Assembly: GCA_902806575.1 (NCBI GenBank)
Contig: CADCXD010000007.1
Location: forward strand, 1,240,001-1,304,000
Length of the DNA stretch: 64,000 bases
Source: Jackrogersella multiformis
Taxonomy: Eukaryota; Ascomycota; Sordariomycetes; Xylariales; Hypoxylaceae
Reading direction: 5' to 3'
The notes under the pieces were generated by a model. It ran no database searches. It was not told where the DNA came from and saw only the letters and a program-made list of their open reading frames with translations. Numbering within the stretch: position 1 is the first letter of the stretch; each line of letters begins with the position of its first letter. A program made the translations under genes and the position numbers. Below, piece by piece: positions 45,379 through 56,488 of the stretch.

Positions 45379-47246
45379 ATGCCGCCACGAAAACAAGCCT
45401 CGAAAAAGGGGCCGTCACAAACCGGGGGCCCGAAGAAGCCTCCGGAGACGAAGGAGGACTTCGAGGAGGAACTCAGGTTTCTAGCAGGTCAAGCAAAAGA
45501 AGAGACATGGGCCAATTGGGCCGCCCAACAGGGAATAGTCTATGGCAAAGCCGCCGCGCTCATTTCCCTCATGGCCGTGTATGCCAATGTCTCCCTGCTA
45601 ACCATGTCGCCCGTTTACGGCCAGATAGCGGCAACTAGGTTGCATCAGAGGGTGGTGTGGTCAGCTTTGTTCGTAGGGTGGGGAGGCAACCTGGCCTTGA
45701 GACGTGCCTTACCGGTCAAGACGATCACGCTGTTGCCCCTGATAGCCGCATACATTCCTATGCTGCAATTCTTTCTCTTCCAAGTGAGCGAGAGCTTCGG
45801 CGCAAAACTAGGACCGGCGATTACCGAATCCCTTACGCTGTTCCCGCTGGTCATGCTCAGTACAGCTTGCCTCGCGGATGTCCTCGAGAATGCTGATTTA
45901 AGCGGCCTGCCCAAATCACTCGTTGGGTCCGCTCCGGGTCTGGGCTCCTATGCGGTTTTCAAGTACATCGAAAGGGCCTCAATGCAGCAGTTGGGTGTGC
46001 AAATTGGCAAGTCGGTATTGCAGACCCGTGTAGGCTTAGAGCTAGTGCTAGCTTCAGCTTACAGCATCATGGCTCGATCGAAGCTTTTGGCTTGGGCTGT
46101 CCCAGCTCTTGTGCATGCTGCCTTTTATAACACGCATATTATGACCCCGATGGCTACGAGTTCTTTAAACTCCACTCTCCATACTAGTGGGTGGACATTA
46201 GTCGACCGGTTAGAGTCAACGACCGGCTACATCTCAGTTCTGGATAGCCACAAGGATGGATTCCGAGTTATGAGATGTGACCATAGCCTTCTAGGTGGAG
46301 AGTGGACCAAGTTTGAGCGTAAAATAGTTGCGGAACCTATCTATAGTATCTTCACTCAGCTCGAGGCTGTGCGTCTCGTCCAGATTCCAAACAAAGCACC
46401 CGATAATGAAGCAAAAGCCCTAAATATGTAGGTGTTTCTGTGTTATTTCCAATGAAAGTGTAGCTACTAATAGCATACTAGTGGTCTTGGAATCGGGACC
46501 TCGCCATCCGCTTTGATAGCTCATGGTATCGATACGACTATTGTTGAGATTGACCCCGTGGTCTACGACTTCGCCCAAAAATACTTCGGGCTGCCATCAA
46601 ACCACACAGCAATCATTCAAGATGCCGCCTCTTGGACTCAGTCCAACAAGGATGACCTTCACGAATACTATGACTATATCATCCATGATGTATTCACAGG
46701 CGGGGCAGAACCAATTCCTCTATTCACCGAAGAATTTCTAGCAGGCTTAAAACACATGTTGAAATCTAATGGCGTGATAGCTATCGTAAGTCTTCCCCTT
46801 ATTGATGCCGTGTATTCTCAGGACTAACAATGCAGAACTACGCTGGCGATTTCACACTACCTCCACTCGGCATCGTCATGAATACCATCAAGGAGGTTTT
46901 CCCATCATGTCGAATCTTCAGAGAAGGAGAACCACCTTCAGCGGAAACTGTCGAGGAATCAGGACGTGACTTTGACAACGTCGTCGTCTTCTGCACCAAG
47001 GCTGAGGAGAAAGTTACCTTTCGAAAACCCACCGAGGCCGACTTCCTCGGTAGCCTAGCTAGGAGGGCCTTCCTCTTTCCCAAGCACGAGGTGGACGAAT
47101 CGGCCTTTCCGGCTACCGGCGCGGATGCGGGAATTCTCAGGGTGAACGAGACCGAGAAGTTGGCGAAGTGGCATGACCAGAGCGCCCTCGGTCATTGGGC
47201 CGTCATGAGGACGGTTTTACCGAATCACATATGGGAAAACTGGTGA
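45379..47246 (+). CDS. Membrane-associated spermidine/spermine synthase-like protein
   Basis: Three exons: 45379-46427, 46482-46785 and 46836-47246, with introns of 54 and 50 nt; 587 residues. After a basic, Lys/Pro-rich head, residues of about 50-250 form several hydrophobic helices. The C-terminal half is a methyltransferase-fold aminopropyltransferase-like domain: the splice restores ALNIGLGIGTSPSALIAHG (cofactor loop), then TTIVEIDPVVYDFA (acidic strand end) and YDYIIHDVFTGGAEP. Spermidine synthases use the second Asp of this type to bind polyamine, but the membrane half is not found in the soluble enzyme, so the substrate may differ. Fungal proteins of this two-part design are common and uncharacterised. 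The ending is HIWENW. Confidence 0.83.
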
Positions 47247-47756
47247 GCAAGGAGGGCCTGCGCACAGGTACCCTGACCATGTCCTACTACAACGAGATAG
47301 ATATATACCCAAATTCTGTAACCTAAATATAATTGTGTAAATGGGAGTACTCGGGCATTTCGGATCAATGAGTTCAAGTAAGTTGGTCTATTTCTTATTG
47401 ATGTCATCAAGAAATCTAGTAAACTCCGGTATATACCTAGGTACCTTCCTGGAATCGTCTTCGACATGAAAGGTCCTCTGACAAATAGGCAAATAAATGA
47501 AAACACAGTTTGTGGATTGTTGATATATGCATTGTTAGAGAAAAGGGTTTCCCTTGCGAGCAAACCAAACCAAACGGTCAGTTTCCCTTAAACAAATGAC
47601 AAGCCGGAGCCAAGCACACAACACAAACGCAATTAGCTGGTTTGTTTATTAGTTCCGCCCCGTCTCGTCCCAAGCTATATCTAACACCTTGAATCTCCCA
47701 ACATTATTAACCTCCATACACTAGTTAAACAGAATATGTCATAAATTGTCGAGAAT
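47247..47756. other. Intergenic, no gene seen
   Basis: A roughly 510-bp AT-rich spacer between two plus-strand genes. No additional feature apart from a TACCTAGGTACC at about 47436. Confidence 0.45.
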
Positions 47757-48503
47757 ATGTACCACTCAAAGCCCATCATCTTCCAATTCTCGCTCGATAA
47801 GGGATTCGGGAGAGAATGGTTCGAACTCCGATCTTTGAAATCTCCACTTAAAGTACCATACCGGAGAACGATCAGAAAGCTCGGCGAGGTAGCCACTGTC
47901 AAACCTGCCTGGGACATCACGCAGGCTTTGGACCTCTTGCAGAAGAACCCGACTCCTCTTGCAATCCTCATCACCGACCCCAGCATCGTAAAGGTTGAGA
48001 ACAAGGCGCTTTCAGACCAAGTGATCAACTACGCCTTGAAAGGTGGCACTGTTATCCTATCATTGTTCTTTGCCGGCGAAGTGAACCACGATGATTTCGG
48101 GCTGTACATGGGGAAATGGGGTTTACCGTGGAAGGTCCATAGCTACACTCAAGAGGAATGTGTTGTGAATACCTCGGCCGTGGGACCTCCTTGCATATAT
48201 TGAATTGATGGCTTGCCGGCTTTCTCTCACTACCTGGGCCTCTATCTTGGAAATGTCGCCCCTGAAGCCTGCTGGTACCTCCCTGCCCCATACCTTCCAG
48301 AGATGTATTCCGACGAAACCGATATCGCGACACTTCCTCGCAAACAGCATACACCGATCGCCTTCTCTCGGGTAGGGGACGGATTCCTTGGGTTTACCGG
48401 CGATGTGAAACAGCTCGACATTACAGATGCGGCAATTTTCTCGATGATTGGAATGAATACTGATATCAGCTGGTGTTCTTGCGATAAAGACAAGTTTGTG
48501 TGA
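47757..48503 (+). pseudogene. Gene interrupted by one in-frame TGA (broken or readthrough)
   Basis: One frame runs from the ATG at 47757 (MYHSKPIIFQFSLDKG) to the stop at 48501-48503, about 249 codons, except for one TGA at 48201-48203. Both halves look coding and belong together. The first resembles a Rossmann-like, glutamine-amidotransferase/ThuA-type fungal fold (LAILITDPSIV, GGTVILSLFFAG). The second continues with NVAPEACWYLP and IAFSRVGDGFLGFTGDV, motifs I associate with the same uncharacterised fungal family; that is recall, not a search. No GT..AG pair removes the stop without deleting conserved sequence, since there is no AG between 48184 and about 48268. It is either a young pseudogene, a sequencing error or a readthrough stop. 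Confidence 0.6.
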
Positions 48504-49574
48504 TGGATTCAGAGTGGGAAATGGTTAGGCATTGAACGTGCTAATGATGTAACGCTACGGTCAGCTCAATTACGGTAGCATCCTGTATTCAATGAAAATA
48601 AAGATATGAAAATAAGTTATCCAATTTCGGACCCCAAAAACTCTAGTATTAGAAGCGTTACTCATAGACAAACTAGGTACTTAGTCAGCTAAGTGGTCTC
48701 TCTAGGGGCTGTTTTACTGGCAGCTCAAGTCGAGGCAGGAGAATGACAGCTGGACCCCGTGAAACTATGGGAGTCTTCCCCTTAGGTTGAGTGTGTTATG
48801 GATGCTATGAATCTAGGTGAATTACATATCATATCCATCTAGAAGCATAATGTGTACCTAAGTATCTTACCATAGTTCGATACTTCGATTATTGCAATGG
48901 TGATTAGAATCCGTGCCGTGGGCATAACTACCTTCTGTGTCACTGGCGTCGATCTAGGTCAAGTTCATTGGTTATAAACAGCCAATATTAACCAAAAGGG
49001 GTAATACATACCACGAAAATAAGAGTTCTGGAGAGCCGTATGGAAATTTCATATACCTGAATGAATGCCGAAGGCGAAGATAGAGAGTAACTATCGACGA
49101 AGTATGCCCTCCCTAATACTTCAAGCGCCTCGATATAAATTAGGAAGTATTATACAGGTAGATACGTTTTCCTGGGAATGGTCAACTATTGATAGGGGGA
49201 GCTTTTATCGCTTTCTTCTACGGGGCAGTGAGGCGTGATAACCAGCAGTGACCACATGAACAGCGACATATATATTCTAAACAGGGGCAATTTACTAATT
49301 TTACCTTCTCGTCAAAGTCTTATAGAGCTTATCCAAGAATCTTACTCGTTGTAATGACCCTACCACATACATCATTAGGTATACAACCAATAATAAGATA
49401 AGACCTTCACCTCCCAACATTCCATTATACCAATAATCCAAAAGCACCAAACCACTGAAACAGCAAAACCAAAATACCCCCAACTAAACCATCTACACGA
49501 AATGCCCACCCTATGCCACCAGCAATACCGCGACCATGACGCCATGCCCTCAAGCCGCCCCTATTAACCCCAAA
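48504..49574. other. Convergent intergenic spacer
   Basis: No supportable gene in about 1.07 kb; the 60-codon minus-strand frame at 49301-49483 is not protein-like. A run of CA-rich sequence near 49490-49560 precedes the 3' end of the next gene. Confidence 0.45.
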
Positions 49575-50500
49575 TCAGTCATCATCACCCTCACCCTCAC
49601 GCCTCGCCTTCGCGGCACGCATCGGCTTCGCAGCCGCCTCGACAGCGAGCTCGCGCGCGTCGCGATTGAAATCCGTCCTGAACTCCTCGATGTAAGCCGG
49701 CAGCTGCTCCAGCCTATTATACGGGCCGGGGACGGGGTCGCCCATGGTGTAATGCATAGGGAGCACGCCGGTCCACACTTTACCCAGCAGGTCCTCGTTC
49801 CCGCTATCGGCCTTGTCGTCGCTCGGCGGGCCGGACCTCAGCTTGGCGCTGCCGGCGGCGATGGTGGCGCGCAGGACGGTGGTGCTCTGCATCTCGGCGG
49901 GGGTGGGTGGGACGCGGGTGTGGCGGTAGCGGCCGCGCACCACGGAGTCCGTCATCAGCTGCATGGCATACAGCTTCTCGGCGGCGTCGGTCACCGGCGC
50001 CGCGCGCGCGAACAGCACCGCCGACCGGTAGTTGTAGCTGTGCGAGTTGGGCGTCAGCGACAGCACGAACCCGTCCAGGTGCGTGGCCGCCACGCAGATC
50101 GGCAGGCCCTCGCCCGCTTCCCCCGGCGCGGACTCGGGGGTGCTTCCGTCGGCGTTGCCGCTGCCGCTGGCGGTCCGCGACATGTTCATGATGCGCGACG
50201 AGACGTACCCGTGCAGGTACAGCTCCAGCACGTCGCCCGTGTCGGCGCTGGGGCGGGCGAACGAGCCCATCTGCCCTAACATGGGCAGGATCGCCGGGAA
50301 GGGGGAGTTGGGGACGGAGAAGGAGACATGGAGGATAGGGGCTGTGTTGACGATCTGGTGGATGGTCTCTAGAGCGTAGGTGGCTTGGGGAATATCAGCT
50401 AATTTCCTTGGATGGTAGCCACGGATGCTTTACCTCTCGAGTCATATCGGTTGACTTTGCTGTAGGGCTGCGTAGGGTACTCTAAGTCGAGAGAAGGCAT
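49575..50500 (-). CDS. FMN-binding split-barrel (pyridoxamine 5'-phosphate oxidase-like) protein
   Basis: Two exons: 50500-50434 and 50383-49575, with a 50-nt GTAAAG..AAG intron; 291 residues. The short first exon (MPSLDLEYPTQPYSKVNRYDSR) joins to ATYALETIHQIVNTAPILHV, the standard start of this fungal flavin-nucleotide-binding family. Later blocks fit the split barrel: ELYLHGYVSSRIMNMSR, ICVAATHLDGFVLSLTPNSHSYNYRSAV (Ser/Tyr/Arg around the phosphate), and KVWTGVLPMHYTMGDPVPGP. An Ala/Glu/Lys-rich tail ends in GEGDDD. The role is unknown; members bind FMN and may reduce small molecules. The opposite-strand frames are shadows of its GC-rich codons. Confidence 0.85.
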
Positions 50501-51380
50501 GTCGAGAGAACTACCTATCTACAACTTGCTTTCCAACTTGTAGAAGTGCTTGAGCGTCTTGGATGTGATATTAAAGAACAGAGGGGAATATATTAATCTT
50601 TTTTTAAGAAAACTACTATTACTTATATTATCTTCTAGGTAGGTAATTGCGACAACACTAATTTTCACCAAGAGCCTCTTTTATAGATTATATCAAACAG
50701 AGTCATTCGTTGAGTCACCGTTGACCTTTTCTTCCAATTGCATATGGAAACCCACTTTAAGTAGGTCGTTACCTTGCGCCTTTCAATGCGAAAAGGGGGG
50801 AAGCTTGCGATATCGACATGAAGCTTCGAATACAAAGACAAATAGGAAGCAGATGATTGGCTTCTTTCACGATAATAGGATTTAGGCCAGTGGGCATGAC
50901 CTGGGGAAAAGTACGTGCTATGCCTGTTATTGGAAAGTCCACGCGGTAGAGATTATCCATCGACAAGCTAGGGAGGACAAGGTATAATTAGTACATGTAA
51001 GTAGACGAAAATATGATATCGACGAGCTTAGATGTACACAAGTTTCCGTATCGGACCGCGGAGTTGCTAAGACTTAAGCTTAGGCGTGATCAAATCCCGA
51101 TGTTGTAAAGTTTACCTAATATCCCACCTTAGGTAAGCAAGCCCCACTATATTATATGCTACACCAGGTACTTACTTAGTAATGAAATGTGGCTTGACCA
51201 CCCCTCCATACCGCCACAAACCATCAGCCACACCTCCAAGCTCCAGCTCCAGCTCCACCAAAAACTTCATCGCATTGCATCGCATCGCGAGCATCTACCA
51301 TAGACACTCAGACTGATCAATTGACCCGCAAACCACGCAAACCACGCCGCCACCCGCTCCTCGGCCACCGATCTCAGACG
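50501..51380. other. Divergent intergenic region
   Basis: The upstream region of the FMN-protein gene (minus) and the bL33m gene (plus). No gene. Near 51240-51290 are CTCCAG and CATCGCATTGCATCGCATCG repeats, probably in the leader of the ribosomal protein gene. Confidence 0.45.
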
Positions 51381-51887
51381 ATGGCGAAGAAACGTACGTC
51401 CCCAAGCCTTCAAGTCCCCAATCACCTTACACACATACAATCACACATATACACACACCTATATCGAACATACACGCACGATACGGCCTAACCAAGATAC
51501 CCAATTGCTAACCCCCCCTGGACCCTACCCACAGCCAAGTCCCGCCTGATATCCATCCGCATGATCTCCATGGCCATGACCGGCTTCTTCTACACGTACT
51601 CGCGCCCGCGGACGGCGCGGCCCATGAGCATGCTGAAATACGACCCCGTCGGTACGTTTCCCCGCGCCCCCCCCCTCCCCCTCGCCCTCGTCCGTCTAGC
51701 AGTCGAGGCACGCCGGGAGACTCTCGAGATGGGGATAGAAAGGATCAGGATCAGGACTCGGCAGTGTGTGTCGTACAAAGAGAAGGACGCTGTTCTATAC
51801 GGAGTCAAGTCCCCAGCTAACTATCCTGTGTCTCCCGCAGTTCGGAAAAAGGTGCTCTTCCTCGAACAGAAGCGGAAAGGGAAATAG
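51381..51887 (+). CDS. MRPL39: Mitochondrial ribosomal protein bL33m
   Basis: Three exons: 51381-51393 (only 13 nt), 51535-51651 and 51841-51887, giving 58 residues, the size of bacterial L33 and yeast Mrpl39. Introns of 141 and 189 nt are long for the gene. The spliced product starts MAKK and continues [20 protein letters not shown], then [16 protein letters not shown] and [14 protein letters not shown]. This is the L33 pattern with the conserved MLKYDP and basic tail. It belongs to the large subunit of the mitochondrial ribosome. The very short first exon is easy to miss in automated annotation. Confidence 0.93.
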
Positions 51888-52454
51888 TCAGACCACGCAC
51901 GCACGCCACGTCGTTTTACGATAGGTACCTTCGGACATTGCGACAACTAGCGAAGCCCCGAGTATCTCAGATACCACTGCTGCCCCCCTGTCACAAAGAA
52001 TCAGGCTTGGAGGAGAACCAGCCTGGAATAGACTCCTTATGGATGTTATTACGGCTGTATACATATATAAACGTGTATTATACTCGAACAAAAGCCACCT
52101 CGTGATGGCCCAGACAAATATTTGCGATGCATTAGGCGGCGCACGTCATGGGAAGTAAAATATTTGATTATTACATCACCTCTTTTCCCACCAAGATCAA
52201 GATCAGCTCTTCGAAATTTTGTCTTTTCTACATTTCTACATCTTGATTGGCACTTGGGGCAAATCCCATCCCTTGTCAGGTCCGATTGTTAGATTTTCTC
52301 GTGAATTATCCGCTGCTGTCGAAGCAAAGTGTCCTAAACTTATTAGAAGTAAAGCAAAACCTCAGCCGAATTTTTGTGTCTTCGATGGGCCCCAATCTGG
52401 ATTGGAGGGTGCATCACGTCATTAGCCTTCCCGCAACATCCTTTGTCAGGCGGC
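51888..52454. other. Convergent intergenic spacer
   Basis: No gene seen. Short plus-strand frames at 52219-52528 run into the antisense side of the coiled-coil gene and show no protein-like composition. Confidence 0.45.
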
Positions 52455-55400
52455 TCATCCTTGGCTGTCCAATAATTCCATTGTTTGAGAAGAAGCTACA
52501 GTTGATTGGCTGTCTGTTAACTTCGTAGCATTGGACGCGATGGATGATTGTGGTTGACTATGTGATCGTTTCAACCCAGAGCTCTGCGAACCGTAAGTCA
52601 ACAGCCCCGATGGTTTCCTTTCTATGGGACCTCCCCGTAATGAGAAGGTCCTCAGCTCTGACGACATTTTCTCACTAGGTACTTGTTTTTCCGGCTTCTG
52701 ATTTGGAAAGTATGCGGACATAGAGTTAGATATCTTGACTTTTTGTGCGATATGCAACCCTCGACCGGCTTGTTTGTCAGCTTCATTGATGCGCTGCCGT
52801 TTCCCGGGAGGTCCATCGACGTTGTCGGTTTCGATGGTTTCGTGGGACGAATCGATAGTCTTGTCAGAGCTTCCTGAACCAGACATGATACTATCTATAA
52901 CGGCGTTGTTATTGTGCCCGTCAGGGCCAGATTGGCTTGCATCAATATGACCGATACTAACTACCGAGCTAGACCCTGCGACGGGACGGTTGTACAAGCT
53001 ATGTATAGTGAGAGAGGGTTTCGATCCGCGTTTTGCTATTCTTCGGTTGGATGGCGGTTGTGTCGCTAATGGCCTTTGGGCATCGATATTAGGTCCGTTC
53101 TCTTCTAATTCCGATTCTCTCAGAGTGCCCTGGGCCGTCACCTTCATAATTCCTCGCGGGGGCAGCGAGCGGCGTCTAGTGCTCCTTTCCTCTTCAACAG
53201 ACATAGGAAAGGTGGTGTCATCCTCGGTAACTGGTGATTTTACCACAACCTTTCGCTTGAGACTTTGAGACTCCTCCTGTGAGTGAGCTGCGTCGTTCGA
53301 CAGGCTACTCACTAGACTGTCATTGTGTTCGGATTGAGTGACCTTTTCGTCTTTTTGTCGGCTTTGACTAGAGATAACCGCAGCTTCTGAACCAGCTAAC
53401 CCTGCCTGGTGATGCTTTAAAGTGCCTGACAGCTTTTTCTGAATCTCCAATAATTCCCTTAGCTGGTCGCCCATTTGAATTGCGTTCGGCTGATCTCTTG
53501 CTAATCGTCCCAATAGATGTCGCATTTGATCAATCTCAACTCGATCGCGCGACCACTTTTCCAGGCTCCCTTGCAAAGCTTCCCGTTCATGCTCGGACTC
53601 CTGGAAGTCCGCTGTCAGCCCAGTTATCGAACTGATTACTGTAACAAGCTCGCCTCGGATTTGGCGTAAGTCTTCATCGATATCCGCTTTACTGATAATC
53701 TCAAATTCCTCTTCTAGCTCGGCCAGCTCTTGCTTGAGTTGAGCGCGAACCGTATCCGTTTCCTCGAGTTGTTGCTCTGTAGCTTGGTGTTGCTCTTTGA
53801 GCTCCTTTGTTGCCTCAAAAACAGCCCGAATTATTGCATCTTTTTGCTGCTGAATACTCAACTCGATAGTTTGCTGGTATTGTTCATGTTCACTTTGAAT
53901 CTGCTCCTCCTTGTCCTGCAGAATGCCAGCCTGTGTCTTCAGCTCTTCTCGAACCACCTCGAGGTTTTCACTCGATTTAGTTATTATTGTCTCCTTGTCG
54001 CTCAGCGTTCTTCGGAGCTCCTCAACTTCTTCTGTGAGGCCCTGCATTTTCTCGTTTGCCGCCTGTTCGTTGGTTGCAGCATTCTGCAGACTAGCCAGCT
54101 GTGTCATGAGCTCTTGTCGTTCTGCTGATTCTTCATTCATGCGGGTATGCATCTGACGGTTATCGTCTAGTAGCTCTTGAATTTGATATCTTTGCGCATC
54201 AATGGTCATGAAGGCATCAAATGCTCTTTCCTGCCATTCCTCAACATCATGATCAAGCACCATATTATCGTAGACACCTCCACACAGATGGCGAATATCG
54301 TTAATCTTTTCGTTTAGAGCCTCGCTGTCCGCTATAATGGAGCTTTGATGAGTCTCTATGGACTTTTGCACTCCTGCGACAACCCTAAGAGCTATTTAGC
54401 TTGTATTTCCCGTGCGTCATTTGAATACATACTTTTCGGTGGTGTCACTATGAATTCCCTTCAGGTTTTCGATTAGTGCTTTCGGATCTGCTGCGCTTAA
54501 TCTTGTCTCTTCGAGAATCTTGAGAATGGTGTCAATCCTAAGAAGTCAGCGACGCTCTTTCTTAAAAGGAAGATTCCTTACTTGTCGTCTTGTTCCCGAA
54601 TACATATCTCCGTGTTTTCAGCATGCTCGCGATCCTGCTTCATATTTTCTAGAAGCTCGAGATTCTGTGCATTTACCGTCTGGATTGATTGCTCATTTAA
54701 TGTGTGGAAATCAGCCAGCTGGTTTCTCAGATCTAGGGCATGCTGTTTTTCCCGTTCGAGTTCCTTCTCGCGCTCACCCAGTTGGGTGCCAAGGGACTTA
54801 ATTGTCTTGTTCACTAAATTTGTGTTAATATTCGCATCATGACGAGGGGAATAATGTAACTCACGGCTTTCAACCTGTTTATTAGTATCCCTGACAACTG
54901 CGGTGATCTTTTGCTTAACCTCAGCTCGTACAAGCTCTATGGCCGCGGACGCTTTTTCTATGGACTCTTTCTGCACGTGTCCCTCGGTTTTAATCTTCGC
55001 GGTCGCCCCCTCGCAGACATCTTTGCATTGCAAGAAAAGTCGCTGTTGCTCCTTGATCGCATCATTCAGGCGGTTTCTACAAGCTCTTAGTTTTTCTTCC
55101 ATCTTGTTGCGCGCAATGGAGGATGCAGTAATTTCCTCCTGAATCTTCTGGTTCTGAGTACAGAGTTCTTCTTCTTTTGTCGTTAAATCATCAATGGTCT
55201 GGTCGCGAACCTCAATGTCTTCCTGATACTGCTCAATAGCCAAATCTCGGGCTGCAATTTGCTCCTCCAGTATTGCCATTTTCTGCTCCCAACGATCTAG
55301 CAGCTTCTGGTTGTAGAGGTAATTGGTGTTCCAAGATTTTGCGAACATCATGAGGTTGTGGCTATTCTGTTCACGGCTGGGAGTCTGTTGTTGGTAAAGT

Positions 55401-56488
55401 ATCTTTTGGGGAGCTCGCGGCTTCGAAATGTTCGATGCCTGAGAACATGGCCTCGTCATTGGTATGGCTTCGTCTTCTGGAGATTTGGAAGGTATGGGTC
55501 TTGTAAGATCTTTTCTATTCTTTCGCCTTACTGAACGATGGTTTTTTGAGGTACGTTCAACTCTATGAGTATCCTCCATGATTTCGTCTGTTTTCGAAGT
55601 AGGTCTTTGAATAACCGAGCGCTGTCTACTCCCTGCCACAACTCCCTTAGTAGGTTGTGTTGGACTTTGTGTCGACTGACACTCGGAAGCGACCGAAGGT
55701 GACAATGAAGGTTTCTTCTGTGGAGGTAGACTGCGAGGCGATATCTTCGCAAGGGCTTTCCGACGAGTATCAGAAAAGAATTTCGGGAGCTGGGTATTGG
55801 TGAGAGGGGAATGATGAGATCTATTCTTCCTCCTATCCGAATGTGACAGATCAGTCTCATCCGAATTTTCGTCTGGGAAGGGAAAGCTGGATATATTCTC
55901 ATCGCAGACTGTCTTTGATACATTACGAACTGGTAATTGTGTGCAGCGGGCATTGTCACCTAGGATTTCACGTGGGACTATACTTGTGGTATCGACTGGT
56001 TTGGCTTCTTGAGGGTTGCTCGCAAGTTTAGCCGCCTCATTCATATAGATCATTGATGGAGGAAGCCCTTGTCGTCTACCGTGATCATTAAACTCGGTTG
56101 TTTCAGGACTTGGACCTTCTTCCGATGTTTTCTTTGCCGTTGACATAGACGGGGCAACTGGTTTTCTCTGTGGTTTGCCAGAGCTTTGGGGGATAAGTCG
56201 AGGAGGTGGAGGCTGATATCGGAATCCAGCCCCTATCTCCTCAGTTGTCTCAATTACCGGACGAGTGAAAAGATTTACCCCAGTGGGTTGGATTGAATTA
56301 GGGTCTTGAAACGTCTGCTCAACCGTAGAATCTTGAACTGAAGCATCGTGGCTACCTATATCTTGTGATTCCTGTACTGTCTGGAGGAACTCGGTCTGAC
56401 TTGGAACGTCATAAGAACTAGGATCTGTATGCACATTAGACGTCTGACCTTTCTCAGACGGCTCGTTAAAGGAGGTCTCCTGCGACAT
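52455..56488 (-). CDS. Large coiled-coil protein, function unknown
   Basis: Four exons: 56488-54865, 54813-54582, 54537-54433 and 54384-52455; introns of 51, 44 and 48 nt; 1296 residues. The first intron is a multiple of three without a stop, so it can be mistaken for coding. The N-terminal about 360 residues are disordered and Ser/Thr/Pro/Gln-rich with basic clusters (PRAPQKILYQQQTPSREQ). Residues of about 370-960 are long heptad-type coiled coil (NQKLLDRWEQKMAILEEQI and on). The C-terminal about 330 residues are again disordered and Ser-rich with many SQ motifs and a KRQRIN basic patch. There is no signal peptide or membrane helix. The layout resembles scaffolding, spindle-pole, septal or nuclear proteins, but I cannot assign one. 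Confidence 0.82.

Noticed and set aside
49536..50279. 247-codon plus-strand frame opposite the FMN-binding protein
   Set aside because: His/Arg/Gly-rich shadow of GC-rich minus-strand codons; the minus-strand protein matches a known family.
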